From: Clostridium gasigenes
Lineage (GTDB): Bacteria > Bacillota > Clostridia > Clostridiales > Clostridiaceae
Length of the DNA stretch: 64,000 nt
Assembly (NCBI RefSeq): GCF_900104115.1
Contig: NZ_FNJM01000001.1
Span: 391,374 to 455,373, forward strand
Direction of reading: 5' to 3'
Shown: in pieces, positions 1-9,297 of the stretch
Layout: every line of letters starts with the position of its first letter
How positions within the stretch are numbered: position 1 is the first letter of the stretch
Translations under genes and position numbers: made by a program
Notes under the pieces: model-generated
What the model was told of the DNA's origin: nothing
What the model saw: the letters and a program-made list of their open reading frames with translations, nothing else
Database searches by the model: none

Positions 1-1573
1 GAACAGTCCAAATGACCCTAAGCCTTCAATAAAAATTGAAAATGGAATAATAGTGGAGTTAGATAATAAAAAAAGAGACGAATTTGATATGATAGATACA
101 TTCATAGCTAATTATGCAATTAATATAGAAAAGGCAGAAGAGGCTATGAAGTTAGATTCAGTAGAAATAGCAAAAAAACTTGTAGATATAAATGTTAGTC
201 GTGATGAAATAGTTGATATAACAACAGCTATAACACCAGCTAAAATAGTTGAGGTTGTATCACATATGAATGTTGTTGAAATGATGATGTCAATGCAAAA
301 GGTGAGAGCTAGAAAAACACCTTCTAATCAATGTCATGTTACAAATTTAAAGGATAATCCAGTTCAAATTGCTGCAGATGCAGCAGAAGCTGGAATAAGA
401 GGTTTCTCAGAACAAGAAACTACAGTGGCTATAGTTAGATATGCACCATTTAATGCATTAGCATTATTAGTAGGTTCACAAGTAGGTCGTGGAGGTATAT
501 TAACTCAATGTTCAGTTGAGGAGGCTACAGAACTTGACCTTGGTATGAGAGGACTTACAAGTTATGCAGAAACAGTTTCAGTATATGGAACAGAAGCCGT
601 ATTTACAGATGGAGATGATACTCCATGGTCAAAAGGGTTCTTAGCATCAGCTTATGCCTCAAGAGGTCTTAAAATGAGATTTACTTCAGGTACAGGTTCA
701 GAAGCGTTAATGGGATATTCAGAAGGCAAGTCAATGCTTTACCTAGAAGCTAGATGCATATATATAACTAAAGGAGCTGGAGTTCAAGGACTTCAAAATG
801 GCGCAGTTAGTTGTATAGGAATGACTGGAGCTGTTCCATCAGGAATAAGAGCAGTATTAGCAGAAAACTTAATAGCAGCAATGCTTGATATAGAAGTTGC
901 ATCAGGAAATGACCAAACATTCTCACATTCAGATATAAGAAGAACAGCAAGAACATTAATGCAAATGTTACCAGGAACAGATTTTATATTCTCAGGATAT
1001 AGTGCAGTTCCAAATTACGATAACATGTTTGCAGGTTCAAACTTTGATGCAGAAGATTTTGATGATTATAACATTCTTCAAAGAGATTTAATGGTAGATG
1101 GTGGATTAAGACCAGTATCAGAAGAAGAAACAGTAGCAATTAGAAATAAGGCTGCAAAATCAATACAAGCAGTATTCAAAGCGCTTGGGTTACCAACTAT
1201 AACTGATGAAGAAGTTGAAGCTGCAACTTACGCTCATGGAAGTAAAGATATGCCAGAAAGAAATATAGTTGAAGATTTAAAGGCAGCAGAAGAAATGCTT
1301 AAAAACAAAGTAACTGGATTAGATATAGTTAAAGCATTAAGCGTTAATGGATTTGATGATGTCGCAAATAACGTATTAAACATGCTTAAGCAAAGAGTAA
1401 CTGGAGATTATCTGCAAACATCAGCTATATTAGATGATGAATTTAATGTAATAAGTGCAGTTAATGATAAAAATGATTATATGGGACCTGGAACAGGTTA
1501 CAGAATGAGTGAAGAAAGATGGGAAGAAATAAAGAACATTCCTAATGTAATAAAACCAGAAGATATAAATTAA
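1..1573 (+). CDS. dhaB: B12-dependent glycerol dehydratase large (alpha) subunit, 5' end cut by window
   Basis: Catalytic alpha subunit of coenzyme-B12-dependent glycerol (diol) dehydratase, which converts glycerol to 3-hydroxypropionaldehyde in the cytoplasm. The reading frame is open from base 2 (codon phase 2) with typical family residues before the GTG at 53 ([15 protein letters not shown]), so that GTG is internal and the gene starts upstream of the window. About 523 residues are visible of a family length near 555. Family signatures seen include the [15 protein letters not shown] and [11 protein letters not shown] stretches and the MTGAVPSG segment lining the substrate/cobalamin pocket. 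The medium and small subunits follow at once, then the reactivase, so this is the head of the visible operon. Glycerol rather than propanediol as substrate is inferred from dhaT and glpF downstream. Confidence 0.95.
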   Translation, partial: NSPNDPKPSIKIENGIIVELDNKKRDEFDMIDTFIANYAINIEKAEEAMKLDSVEIAKKLVDINVSRDEIVDITTAITPAKIVEVVSHMNVVEMMMSMQKVRARKTPSNQCHVTNLKDNPVQIAADAAEAGIRGFSEQETTVAIVRYAPFNALALLVGSQVGRGGILTQCSVEEATELDLGMRGLTSYAETVSVYGTEAVFTDGDDTPWSKGFLASAYASRGLKMRFTSGTGSEALMGYSEGKSMLYLEARCIYITKGAGVQGLQNGAVSCIGMTGAVPSGIRAVLAENLIAAMLDIEVASGNDQTFSHSDIRRTARTLMQMLPGTDFIFSGYSAVPNYDNMFAGSNFDAEDFDDYNILQRDLMVDGGLRPVSEEETVAIRNKAAKSIQAVFKALGLPTITDEEVEAATYAHGSKDMPERNIVEDLKAAEEMLKNKVTGLDIVKALSVNGFDDVANNVLNMLKQRVTGDYLQTSAILDDEFNVISAVNDKNDYMGPGTGYRMSEERWEEIKNIPNVIKPEDIN

Positions 1574-1590
1574 GGTCGGAGGTGAGCTAT

Positions 1591-2166
1591 ATGGAAAACA
1601 CACCAAATCAATATGCTATAAAAGAGCTTGAGCTTACAGAGGTAGGCGAAGCAAAAATTGGAACAAAATCAGATGAAGTTGTTATAGGGTTAGCACCAGC
1701 TTTCCTTAAATTTCAAAATAAAACATTAGTAGGGTTATCACACAGTAAGATATTAACAGAGATAATAGCAGGAATAGAAGAAGAAGGTTTAAGTGCTCGT
1801 GTTGTTAGAGTAGTAAGAACATCAGATGTTTCATTTATATCAAATGATGCAGCGAAATTAAGTGGATCTGGAATAGGCATAGGGATTCAATCAAAAGGAA
1901 CAACGGTTATTCACCAAAAGGATTTACTTCCTTTAAATAACTTAGAATTATTTCCCCAAGCACCACTTATAACACTAGATACTTATAGATTAATTGGAAA
2001 GAATGCAGCAAAATATGCTAAAAGAGAATCGCCAACACCGGTTCCAACAAAGAACGACCAAATGGTTAGACCTAAGTTTATGGCAATAGCTGCTTTATTC
2101 CACATAAAAGAAACTAAGCACGTAGTAGCTTATGCAAAACCTATAGAAATCGAAGTTAAATTTTAA
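1591..2166 (+). CDS. dhaC: Glycerol dehydratase medium (beta) subunit
   Basis: Beta subunit of the alpha2-beta2-gamma2 dehydratase; with the alpha subunit it holds adenosylcobalamin. 191 residues from ATG 1591, which sits 6 bases behind a GGAGGTGA ribosome binding site at 1577-1584; an upstream GTG at 1582 lies inside that site and is less likely. Conserved segments such as [18 protein letters not shown] and [13 protein letters not shown] are visible. It lacks the longer N-terminal extension that targets PduD to microcompartments, which fits a soluble glycerol dehydratase. It lies 17 bases behind the alpha subunit stop and 22 bases before the small subunit. Confidence 0.93.
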   Translation: MENTPNQYAIKELELTEVGEAKIGTKSDEVVIGLAPAFLKFQNKTLVGLSHSKILTEIIAGIEEEGLSARVVRVVRTSDVSFISNDAAKLSGSGIGIGIQSKGTTVIHQKDLLPLNNLELFPQAPLITLDTYRLIGKNAAKYAKRESPTPVPTKNDQMVRPKFMAIAALFHIKETKHVVAYAKPIEIEVKF

Positions 2167-2188
2167 TTTATAAAGGAGAGTAATTTTT

Positions 2189-2611
2189 ATGGAAAAAATA
2201 AAGATGAGTCCACAAGATTATCCATTAGCTACAAAAAGCCCTCAACATATAAAGACACCAACAGGGAAAAAGCTAGAAGATATAACTTTAGAAAATGTAT
2301 TAAATGGAGAAATTAAGCCAGAAGATGTTAGAATATCACCTGAAACTTTAGAGATGCAAGCAGAGATTGCTGAAGGTATGAATAGAGATGCTATAGCTAG
2401 AAACTTTAGACGTGCTGCAGAACTTATAAATGTTCCAGATGATAGAATTCTTGAAATATATAATGCATTAAGACCATATCGTTCAACTAGAGAAGAACTT
2501 TTGTTAATAGCAAAAGAATTTGAAGAAGTTTACAACGCGAAAGTTAACGCAGATTTCATAAGAGAAGCTGTTGAGGTTTATGGAAAGAGAGAAAAATTAA
2601 GAAAAGAGTAG
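2189..2611 (+). CDS. dhaE: Glycerol dehydratase small (gamma) subunit
   Basis: Gamma subunit of the B12-dependent dehydratase, 140 residues, a usual family length. Recognisable features are the DYPLATKSP start, the TLENVLNGEIKPEDVRISPETL segment near residues 33-54, and the RNFRRAAELINVPDDRILEIYNALRPYRS region near 81-110. A good AAAGGAG ribosome binding site precedes the ATG. It is translationally close to its neighbours in the dehydratase operon and acts only as part of the heterohexamer. Confidence 0.93.
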   Translation: MEKIKMSPQDYPLATKSPQHIKTPTGKKLEDITLENVLNGEIKPEDVRISPETLEMQAEIAEGMNRDAIARNFRRAAELINVPDDRILEIYNALRPYRSTREELLLIAKEFEEVYNAKVNADFIREAVEVYGKREKLRKE

Positions 2612-2645
2612 TTTAGATTTTAAGCTGTCTTAGGGAGGAAAACAA

Positions 2646-4484
2646 ATGAAGATAATTGCAGGTGTAGACATTGGTAATGCTACAACGGAAGTAGCACTGG
2701 CAAAGGTTGAAAATGAAAAAATAGAGTTTCTTTCAAGTGGCATAGTTAAAACAACAGGAATAAAGGGCACGGAAGAAAACATAGAAGGAATATTTTCCTC
2801 TTTAAAACAGGCTTTAAATAAGGTAGATTTAAAATTGGAAGATTTAAACTTAGTAAGAATAAATGAAGCAGCGCCGGTTATAGGTGATGTTGCTATGGAA
2901 ACTATTACTGAGACAATAATAACAGAATCTACAATGATTGGACATAATCCATCTACTCCAGGTGGCGTAGGTACTGGTATAGGAAAGACTATCTACATAG
3001 AAGATTTAGATAACTTAGATGTAGATAACCTTGAAGAAAATCAGTTTATTCCTTTAATTTTAAGTAGAGTTAGCTTCCTAGAGGCTGTAGCTAGAATTAA
3101 TGCTGCAACTCAAAGAGGAATAAATATAACATCAGCAATAGTTCAAAGAGATGATGGGGTTTTAATTAATAATAGGTTAGAAAAGAAAATACCTATAGTT
3201 GATGAAGTAACCCTTTTAGAAAAAGTTCCAGTAGGAATGAGAGCAGCAGTAGAAGTTGCAGCCCAAGGTGATGTTGTTGAAACTTTATCAAATCCATATG
3301 GAATAGCAACAGTTTTTAATTTAACATCAGAAGAGACAAAAATGATAGTACCAATATCTAGAGCTTTAATAGGAAATAGATCTGCGGTGGTAATTAAAAC
3401 TCCTAAAGGTGATGTTCAGGAGAAAAAAATACCAGTAGGTAAAATATATATAAACGGTTTGAAAAGAAAAGAAGTTGTAGATGTAGAATATGGTGCAGAA
3501 AAAATAATGGACGGTATTAATTTATGCGCTCCAATTGAAGATGTTAAGGGCGAAGCTGGCACTAATGCAGGTGGGATGTTAGAGAGAGTAAGACAAGTTA
3601 TGGCAAATCTTACAAAACAAAAAATATCTGATATAACAATTCAAGATCTATTAGCAGTTGATACATCGATACCTCAAAAGGTAAAAGGTGGCGTTGCTGC
3701 AGAATTCTCAATGGAAAATGCAGTGGGAATAGCAGCAATGGTAAAAACTGATAAGCTTCAAATGCAGATGATAGCAGATAAATTAGAAATGCAATTAAAT
3801 GTTCCAGTTGAAGTTGGTGGAGTCGAAGCTGATATGGCTATAAGAGGGGCATTAACAACACCGGGAAGTAGTACACCCCTTGCAATTTTAGATATGGGAG
3901 CTGGATCTACGGATGCATCTATAATAAATAAGCAAAGAGAAATTTCTTCAATTCATTTGGCAGGAGCAGGTAACATGGTAACTATGCTTATAAGGTCAGA
4001 ACTAGGGTTAGAAGATTTTAATTTAGCTGAGGATATTAAAAAATATCCACTTGCAAAGGTAGAAAGCTTATTTCATATAAGACATGAAGATGGCAGTGTA
4101 GAATTTTTCGAAAAACAATTGGAGCCATCAGTATTTGCTAAGATTGTAATTATAAAAGATGGAATGCTTATTCCAATAGATGGACAAAATTCCTTGGAAA
4201 AAATCAGGAATATAAGAAGGGCTGCTAAGAAGAAGGTATTTGTAACTAACTGTCTAAGAGCATTAACAAGAGTATCACCTACAGGAAACATAAGAGATAT
4301 TGAATTTGTTGTTTTAGTAGGAGGATCTTCCCTAGATTTCGAAGTCCCTCAATTAGTAACAGATGCTCTTGCTCAATATAGAGTAGTTGCAGGACGAGGA
4401 AACATAAGAAGCACAGAAGGGCCAAGAAATGCAGTAGCTACAGGTCTTGTACTAGCTTTAAATGGAAATGGAGTAGATAAGTAA
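2646..4484 (+). CDS. dhaF: Glycerol dehydratase reactivase large subunit
   Basis: ATP-dependent, chaperone-like reactivating factor that releases damaged cobalamin from inactivated dehydratase. 612 residues, family length. The N-terminus IIAGVDIGNATTEVAL is the actin/Hsp70-like phosphate 1 motif and LAILDMGAGSTDASII near residues 412-427 is the phosphate 2 motif; VVLVGGSSLDFEVP near 560 is the adenosine motif. An AGGGAGG ribosome binding site precedes ATG 2646. It ends overlapping the start of its partner subunit, indicating coupled translation. Also called DdrA/GdrA/PduG in other systems. Confidence 0.93.
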   Translation: MKIIAGVDIGNATTEVALAKVENEKIEFLSSGIVKTTGIKGTEENIEGIFSSLKQALNKVDLKLEDLNLVRINEAAPVIGDVAMETITETIITESTMIGHNPSTPGGVGTGIGKTIYIEDLDNLDVDNLEENQFIPLILSRVSFLEAVARINAATQRGINITSAIVQRDDGVLINNRLEKKIPIVDEVTLLEKVPVGMRAAVEVAAQGDVVETLSNPYGIATVFNLTSEETKMIVPISRALIGNRSAVVIKTPKGDVQEKKIPVGKIYINGLKRKEVVDVEYGAEKIMDGINLCAPIEDVKGEAGTNAGGMLERVRQVMANLTKQKISDITIQDLLAVDTSIPQKVKGGVAAEFSMENAVGIAAMVKTDKLQMQMIADKLEMQLNVPVEVGGVEADMAIRGALTTPGSSTPLAILDMGAGSTDASIINKQREISSIHLAGAGNMVTMLIRSELGLEDFNLAEDIKKYPLAKVESLFHIRHEDGSVEFFEKQLEPSVFAKIVIIKDGMLIPIDGQNSLEKIRNIRRAAKKKVFVTNCLRALTRVSPTGNIRDIEFVVLVGGSSLDFEVPQLVTDALAQYRVVAGRGNIRSTEGPRNAVATGLVLALNGNGVDK

Positions 4485-4843
4485 TGATAATGAGAAATTT
4501 AAAATACGACATGCCAAGTATATGTTTGTATTATTCTTCAAAATTAGAAGACTTAACTAGGATGAATGAAATTTTATGGGGAATAGAAGAAGAAGGAATA
4601 CCTTGCCAGGTATTCTGCAAAGAAGATTCTCTAAGATCAGAAGAACTAAGTCATGTGGCTTCTCAAAATTCAAGACTATCAGTTGGAATTGGTATTGATG
4701 AAAATGTAAAAGTAACATTAACCTTAAATAAGCTAAACAAAGATGAACCATTGTTTGCGGCTAGTTTAGATGATGAAGAAAAAGTTCTAAGAGCTTTAGG
4801 TGCTAATGCAGGACGATTAGTCAAAGGAATTGCTTTTAAATAA
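4484..4843 (+). CDS. dhaG: Glycerol dehydratase reactivase small subunit
   Basis: Small (beta) subunit of the dehydratase reactivase, structurally related to the dehydratase beta subunit that it displaces. 119 residues. The start ATG shares bases with the TAA stop of the large subunit (TAATG), a classic coupled arrangement; a second ATG two codons later (4490) could also serve. Visible family features are ICLYYSS near residue 13, WGIEEEGIPCQV near 31-42, and SRLSVGIGID near 63-72. Known elsewhere as DdrB, GdrB or PduH. Confidence 0.9.
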   Translation: MIMRNLKYDMPSICLYYSSKLEDLTRMNEILWGIEEEGIPCQVFCKEDSLRSEELSHVASQNSRLSVGIGIDENVKVTLTLNKLNKDEPLFAASLDDEEKVLRALGANAGRLVKGIAFK

Positions 4844-4864
4844 AGTATAAGGAGTAGTTATATT

Positions 4865-5383
4865 ATGAAAATTTACACTAAAACAGGTGATAAAGGAACT
4901 ACTGCTTTATATGGAGGCAGTAGAGTAGACAAAGATAGTTTAAGAGTTGAGGCTTATGGAACTATAGATGAAGTTAATTCATTTATTGGTTTAGCTTATG
5001 TTGAAATTGAAGATAATGAAGAGAGAAAAGCACTTGAAGAAATACAAAGAAATTTATATATAGTAGGTGCACAGCTTGCTAGTGATGAAAAGGGAATTGA
5101 AAAATTAAAAGAAGTAATAACAGATGAAGATATAGAAAAATTGGAAGTTTTAATAGATAAATATATGGAGCTTGCAGGTCCTTTTAAAGGATTTGTTACC
5201 CCAGGAAAAAATAAACCATCTGCATTATTACATGTAGCAAGAACTGTTGCCAGAAGAGCTGAAAGAAGAATTGCTACTCTTTCTAAAGAAGAGGTTGTAG
5301 GTAATCAAGTTAAAATGTATATAAATCGTTTATCTGACTTTTTATACGCTATTGCAAGATATGAGGAAGAAAAAAATATTTAG
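4865..5383 (+). CDS. PduO-type corrinoid adenosyltransferase
   Basis: ATP:cob(I)alamin adenosyltransferase that makes adenosylcobalamin, the cofactor the dehydratase consumes. 172 residues. The N-terminal KIYTKTGDKGTTALYGG motif binds ATP, GTIDEVNSFIGLA and the C-terminal RTVARRAERR and INRLSDFLYAIAR helices are typical of the PduO family. It sits 21 bases after the reactivase and 12 bases before the next gene with GGAG-type ribosome binding sites, so cofactor supply is co-transcribed with the enzyme. Confidence 0.93.
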   Translation: MKIYTKTGDKGTTALYGGSRVDKDSLRVEAYGTIDEVNSFIGLAYVEIEDNEERKALEEIQRNLYIVGAQLASDEKGIEKLKEVITDEDIEKLEVLIDKYMELAGPFKGFVTPGKNKPSALLHVARTVARRAERRIATLSKEEVVGNQVKMYINRLSDFLYAIARYEEEKNI

Positions 5384-5395
5384 GGGGATAAAATT

Positions 5396-5821
5396 ATGAA
5401 GAAGTTAAATGAAATAAAACAATTAAGTTTAGAAATAGTTAAGGAAATGGCTAAAGCAGCTGAAAAAAAAGCAGCTAGCATAAATGTACCAGTAATTTTT
5501 GCAGCAGTAGATGCTGGAGCAAACTTAATGTTAATGCATAGAATGGAAGATGCTTTCATAACAAGCGTTGATATAGCAATAAACAAAGCTTATACAGCAG
5601 CATGTTTAAAGCAAGGAAGCCATGAAATAGCGGGATGCGTTCAACCAGGACAAAGCCTTTATGGGCTTCAACTTACAAATAATTGCAGAATAGTTCCATT
5701 TGGTGGAGGGCTACCAATAATAATTGATGGTCAAGTTGTAGGAGCAGTTGGAGTAAGTGGTGGAACTGTAGAAGAAGATATGAGCATAGCTCAAGCAGCA
5801 GTAGATGCTTTTAATAGGTAA
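5396..5821 (+). CDS. DUF336/HbpS-GlcG family protein of the glycerol operon
   Basis: 141 residues matching the GlcG/HbpS (DUF336) family, also found as the C-terminal domain of some PduO proteins. Recognisable parts are VPVIFAAVDAGANLMLMHRMEDA near residues 26-48, DIAINKAYTAA, and the glycine-rich PFGGGLPIIIDGQVVGAVGVSGGT near 101-124. Family members bind haem or corrinoid; here a role in handling cobalamin beside the adenosyltransferase is plausible but inferred from position. GGGG ribosome binding site, 12 bases after the adenosyltransferase. Confidence 0.88.
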   Translation: MKKLNEIKQLSLEIVKEMAKAAEKKAASINVPVIFAAVDAGANLMLMHRMEDAFITSVDIAINKAYTAACLKQGSHEIAGCVQPGQSLYGLQLTNNCRIVPFGGGLPIIIDGQVVGAVGVSGGTVEEDMSIAQAAVDAFNR

Positions 5822-5880
5822 TAATTTAGATTTACATATTAGAAATTAAACAAATAAACAAAAAATAGGAGGAATTAACA

Positions 5881-7038
5881 ATGAGAATGTATGATTATTT
5901 AGTACCAAGTGTTAACTTTATGGGCGCTGGATGCGTAAAATTAGTTGGAGAAAGATGTGAAATATTAGGTGGTAAAAAAGCTCTAATAGTAACAGATAAA
6001 TTTTTAAGAAGTATGGAAGGCGGAGCAGTTGAATTAACTGTTAAGTCATTAACAGAATCAGGAATAGAAGTTGCATATTATGATGGAGTAGAACCAAATC
6101 CAAAAGATACTAATGTTGCTGATGGATTAAAAGTATACCAAACTGAAAATTGTGACATGATAGTTACAGTTGGAGGAGGGAGCTCACATGATTGTGGTAA
6201 AGGTATTGGTATTGCAGCAACTCATGAAGGAGATCTTTATGAATATGCTGGAATAGAAACTTTAACAGTTGCACTTCCACCAATAGTTGCAGTTAATACT
6301 ACAGCTGGAACAGCAAGTGAAATTACAAGACATTGTGTTATAACTAACACTAAAACAAAAGTTAAATATGTTATAGTTAGCTGGAGAAACTTACCTTTAG
6401 TTTCATTCAACGATCCAATGTTAATGGTTAAAAAACCTGCTGGTTTAACAGCTGCTACAGGAATGGATGCTTTAACTCACGCTATTGAAGCATATGTATC
6501 AATAGATGCAAACCCTGTAACAGATGCCGCTGCTATTCAAGCTATAAAATTAATATCAAATAACTTAAGACAAGCTGTTGCTTTTGGTGAAAACTTAGTA
6601 GCAAGAGAAAATATGGCATATGGTTCATTCTTAGCAGGTATGGCATTCAACAATGCTAACTTAGGATATGTTCATGCTATGGCTCACCAATTAGGTGGAT
6701 TATACGATATGCCTCATGGAGTAGCTAATGCTATGCTTCTTCCACATGTTGAGAGATATAACTTAATATCAAACCCTGCTAAATTTGCTGATATAGCTGA
6801 GTTCATGGGAGAAAACATAGCTGGGTTATCAGTTATGGAAGCTGCTGAAAAATCTATTGAGGCTATGTTTAAACTTTCAAAAGAAATCGGAATTCCTTCA
6901 AGCTTAAAAGAAATGGGAATTAAAGAAGAAGATTTCGCATACATGGCTAAAATGGCATTAAAAGATGGAAATTCTTTCAGTAATCCAAGAAAAGGAAATG
7001 AAAAAGAAATAATGCAAATATTCAAAGCTGCGTTCTAA
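5881..7038 (+). CDS. dhaT: 1,3-propanediol dehydrogenase (iron-dependent alcohol dehydrogenase)
   Basis: Reduces 3-hydroxypropionaldehyde to 1,3-propanediol with NADH, closing the redox loop of glycerol fermentation. 385 residues, the normal length. It is an iron-type group III alcohol dehydrogenase: the VGGGSSHDCGKG dinucleotide motif lies near residues 98-109, and GMDALTHAIEAY (about 195-206) and YVHAMAHQLGGLYDMPHG (about 263-280) carry the Asp/His iron ligands. AGGAGG ribosome binding site at 5869-5874. Last gene before a hairpin at 7080-7108. Confidence 0.95.
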   Translation: MRMYDYLVPSVNFMGAGCVKLVGERCEILGGKKALIVTDKFLRSMEGGAVELTVKSLTESGIEVAYYDGVEPNPKDTNVADGLKVYQTENCDMIVTVGGGSSHDCGKGIGIAATHEGDLYEYAGIETLTVALPPIVAVNTTAGTASEITRHCVITNTKTKVKYVIVSWRNLPLVSFNDPMLMVKKPAGLTAATGMDALTHAIEAYVSIDANPVTDAAAIQAIKLISNNLRQAVAFGENLVARENMAYGSFLAGMAFNNANLGYVHAMAHQLGGLYDMPHGVANAMLLPHVERYNLISNPAKFADIAEFMGENIAGLSVMEAAEKSIEAMFKLSKEIGIPSSLKEMGIKEEDFAYMAKMALKDGNSFSNPRKGNEKEIMQIFKAAF

Positions 7039-7079
7039 TATTAGGACTAGTTGGATAAATTAACATATTATAAAATATA

Positions 7080-7108
7080 GGAACTCCTTTGTTTTAAAGG
7101 GGTTCCTT
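7080..7108 (+). terminator. Hairpin after dhaT
   Basis: Inverted repeat with 11-base arms (GGAACTCCTTT and AAAGGGGTTCC, one G-T type mismatch) separated by five bases. Only a short T run follows, so it may be a weak terminator or an mRNA stabiliser between dhaT and glpF. Confidence 0.6.
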
Positions 7109-7118
7109 ACTTGAAACT

Positions 7119-7194
7119 AGGTATCTGAAAAAAATAATAAACTAGGGTGAAAAATAAACGTTGCACTTTGATTTATTATTTTTTCAGGTGCCTT
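7119..7194. repeat. Palindromic intergenic repeat, copy 1 (best preserved long form)
   Basis: Arms of 23 bases at 7119-7141 and 7172-7194 are near-perfect inverted copies (AGGTATCTG plus A7-TAATAAA; the opposite arm ends CAGGTGCCTT). The ends match the TAAGGYAYCTT ends of repeats at 41.8, 51.4, 56.8 and 58.4 kb. It fills the dhaT-glpF gap, and the glpF ribosome binding site starts a few bases after it. Confidence 0.7.
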
Positions 7195-7219
7195 ATAAAA
7201 TGAAGGATGGTAAAGACTT

Positions 7220-7930
7220 ATGAGTATGACAACGATTTTAGCAGAATTATTTGGAACTTTAATATTAGTACTATTAGGCGATGCAGTAGTTGCAAACGTA
7301 ATACTTAACAAAACTAAAGGGAATAGCTCAGGTTGGATAGTTATTGCATCAGGATGGGCATTTGCTGTAGCAGTTCCAGTTTACATGTTTGGAAGCGTTA
7401 GTGGAGCACACTTTAACCCAGCAGTTACATTGGCGCTTGCAGTTGTTGGAAAATTTCCATGGGCAAATGTACCAATGTATTTAGTAGCTCAATTTGTTGG
7501 AGCATTTTTAGGAGCCGGACTAGTTCTTATTTCTTATTATAATCATTTTGAAGAAACAGAAGACAAAGCTACAAAACTAGGTGTGTTTTGTACATCTCCA
7601 GAAATAAGGAATCCAAAATTCAATTTTGCAACTGAATTTATAGGGACTTTTATATTTGTTTTTGCAATGCTAGGAATAACTGCACATCCTTTTGTTGAGG
7701 GGGTTCAACCCTTCGTAATAGGTGTATTAGTATGGGCTATAGGATTATCTTTAGGTGGGCCTACAGGTTATGCTATTAACCCCGCAAGAGACCTTGGACC
7801 AAGACTTATGCATTATTTATTACCTGTACCAAATAAGGGTGGTTCAGATTGGGGTTACGCATGGATACCAGTAGTAGCGCCAATACTTGGAGCAATATTA
7901 GGGGCTTTACTATATGTAAGTATATTTTAA
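7220..7930 (+). CDS. glpF: Glycerol uptake facilitator (aquaglyceroporin)
   Basis: MIP-family channel that lets glycerol diffuse across the cytoplasmic membrane. 236 residues with six hydrophobic membrane spans and the two half-helix NPA motifs: HFNPAVT near residues 68-74 and AINPARDLGPR near 186-196. The Asp after the second NPAR is the residue typical of glycerol facilitators rather than strict water channels. The start is supported only by a modest AAGGATGG site; ATG 7226 is an alternative. Its position after dhaT matches supply of substrate to the dehydratase operon. Confidence 0.94.
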   Translation: MSMTTILAELFGTLILVLLGDAVVANVILNKTKGNSSGWIVIASGWAFAVAVPVYMFGSVSGAHFNPAVTLALAVVGKFPWANVPMYLVAQFVGAFLGAGLVLISYYNHFEETEDKATKLGVFCTSPEIRNPKFNFATEFIGTFIFVFAMLGITAHPFVEGVQPFVIGVLVWAIGLSLGGPTGYAINPARDLGPRLMHYLLPVPNKGGSDWGYAWIPVVAPILGAILGALLYVSIF

Positions 7931-7952
7931 TATTAGAAATTGTAGAATAAAT

Positions 7953-8006
7953 AATAAGTCAAAGCGCCTTAGTCTTGTTTGTACTAGATAAGGATAATGA
8001 CTTATT
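7953..8006 (+). other. Nested stem-loop downstream of glpF
   Basis: AATAAGTCA (7953-7961) pairs perfectly with TGACTTATT (7998-8006), enclosing a second helix CCTTA with TAAGG. No T run follows, so it is not itself a terminator. It could be a processed 3' UTR or a small structured RNA; function unknown. Confidence 0.4.
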
Positions 8007-8020
8007 ATCTATAATTAAGG

Positions 8021-8068
8021 AACAAGGTTTGGGAAGCTAGAAATAGTTATTCAAGCCTTGTTTTTTTT
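8021..8068 (+). terminator. Rho-independent terminator for the glycerol operon
   Basis: AACAAGG arm at 8021 pairs with CCTTGTT ending at 8062, followed by eight T residues. Ends the dha-glpF transcript. Confidence 0.8.
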
Positions 8069-8191
8069 GATGTATTAATTTAAATGACTATTCTGGAAAA
8101 TTTGAGGACAGTTATAATTGATACCATGTAAATGAAGGGAAATTTGAAAAAAGATAAATAACATTATATAAAGATATTGATAAAAAATAAA

Positions 8192-8236
8192 AAGCACTGA
8201 TATTACAACTTGTATAAGTTAATAATATCAGTGCTT
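8192..8236 (-). terminator. Terminator of tRNA-Leu
   Basis: Perfect 14-base inverted repeat (AAGCACTGATATTA with its complement), with a T-rich tail when read on the minus strand, directly downstream of the tRNA gene. Confidence 0.8.
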
Positions 8237-8247
8237 CTTATTTTGTT

Positions 8248-8330
8248 TGGTGCCGGCAGTGGGAATTGAACCCACACGGTTTCCCGCATGATTTTGAGTC
8301 ATGTGCGTCTGCCAGTTCCGCCATGTCGGC
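8248..8330 (-). tRNA. tRNA-Leu (anticodon CAA)
   Basis: Minus-strand cloverleaf beginning GCCGACATGGCGGAA and ending TGCCGGC plus ACCA, so the CCA end is encoded. The anticodon stem CATGA/TCATG closes the loop CTCAAAA, giving anticodon CAA for the Leu codon TTG. It has the T-loop GTTCAATTC and a short extra arm as expected for a class II leucine tRNA, 83 bases long. One oddity: acceptor pair 5 is A opposite C rather than a Watson-Crick pair. Confidence 0.95.
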
Positions 8331-8463
8331 ATAACATGTTCCTGTGAATATATAATAACATATTTTAAGATTAATTTCAAGTGATAAAAAAATATCAATA
8401 TAAAAGTAAAAAAAACATAATAAATTGTTGTTACAGTAGAAAAGTTCTGATATTATAAGAGTA

Positions 8464-8498
8464 GGGGCAATTTAACCCAGTGGGTTTAAATTTGGCCC
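8464..8498 (+). promoter_or_regulatory. Leader hairpin before the Fe-S scaffold operon
   Basis: GGGGCAATTTAACCC, loop AGT, then GGGTTTAAATTTGGCCC: a long stem with two small bulges. It lies just after a promoter-like TATTAT at about 8451 and 80 bases before the scaffold gene, so it would form near the 5' end of the mRNA. No T run, so it is more likely an mRNA stabiliser or an operator than a terminator. Confidence 0.45.
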
Positions 8499-8580
8499 AG
8501 TTATAATGTCTACATATCAAACTTTTAGTAGTTAAAGTAGACAAGCTTATAACTATTTCATAATTAGGGAGGATCAGTTT

Positions 8581-9273
8581 ATGATGTATTCAAGAGAAGT
8601 TGAAGAAATGTGTGTTGTAGCTAAGGGACCTAACCATGGTTCAGCACCTATTCCTGTAGAAGGAAGATGGGTTCAATCTAAAGAAGTAACAGATATTTCA
8701 GGATTAACTCATGGTGTGGGTTGGTGTGCGCCACAACAAGGAGCATGTAAGCTTACTTTAAATGTTAAGGACGGAATAATAGAAGAGGCGTTAATAGAAA
8801 CTATTGGATGTTCAGGAATGACTCATTCAGCAGCTATGGCTTCAGAAATATTACCAGGAAAAACTATACTAGAAGCATTAAACACAGATTTAGTTTGTGA
8901 TGCAATAAACACAGCTATGAGAGAGTTATTCCTACAAATAGTATACGGAAGAACTCAAACTGCTTTCTCAGAAGATGGATTACCAATAGGAGCTGGACTT
9001 GAAGATTTAGGTAAAGGCCTAAGATCACAAGTTGGTACTATGTACGGAACAGTTGCTAAGGGACCAAGATACTTAGAAATGGCTGAAGGATATATTACAG
9101 AAACAGCTTTAGATGCTGATGGAGAAATCATTGGTTATAAATTTGTTCACTTAGGTAAGATGATGGAATTCGTTGCTAAGGGAATGGAAGCTAATGAAGC
9201 TTTAGTAAAGGCTACTGGCCAATACGGAAGATTCGATGAAGCAGTTAGAGTTATAGATCCAAGACACAACTAA
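8581..9273 (+). CDS. Iron-sulfur cluster assembly scaffold-like protein (IscU/NifU-N related)
   Basis: 230 residues with an IscU/NifU-like core. Cysteines suited to cluster binding are Cys49 and Cys56 (GWCAPQQGAC) and Cys77 in ETIGCSGMTHSA, the last resembling the scaffold motif GCS. The domain is followed by a C-terminal extension of about 110 residues not found in classical IscU. It is always known in anaerobes next to a GGGtGRT protein, as here with a 24-base gap. The start is ATG 8581 or 8584 after GGGAGGA. Exact substrate is unknown; a dedicated Fe-S assembly or delivery role is inferred from the family. Confidence 0.85.
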   Translation: MMYSREVEEMCVVAKGPNHGSAPIPVEGRWVQSKEVTDISGLTHGVGWCAPQQGACKLTLNVKDGIIEEALIETIGCSGMTHSAAMASEILPGKTILEALNTDLVCDAINTAMRELFLQIVYGRTQTAFSEDGLPIGAGLEDLGKGLRSQVGTMYGTVAKGPRYLEMAEGYITETALDADGEIIGYKFVHLGKMMEFVAKGMEANEALVKATGQYGRFDEAVRVIDPRHN

Positions 9274-9297
9274 TATATTATAAGGAGGACTAGAAAC

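Noticed and set aside
53..1573. Start of the dehydratase alpha subunit at the GTG at 53
   Set aside because: The frame is open upstream to base 2 with family-typical residues, so the gene begins outside the window.
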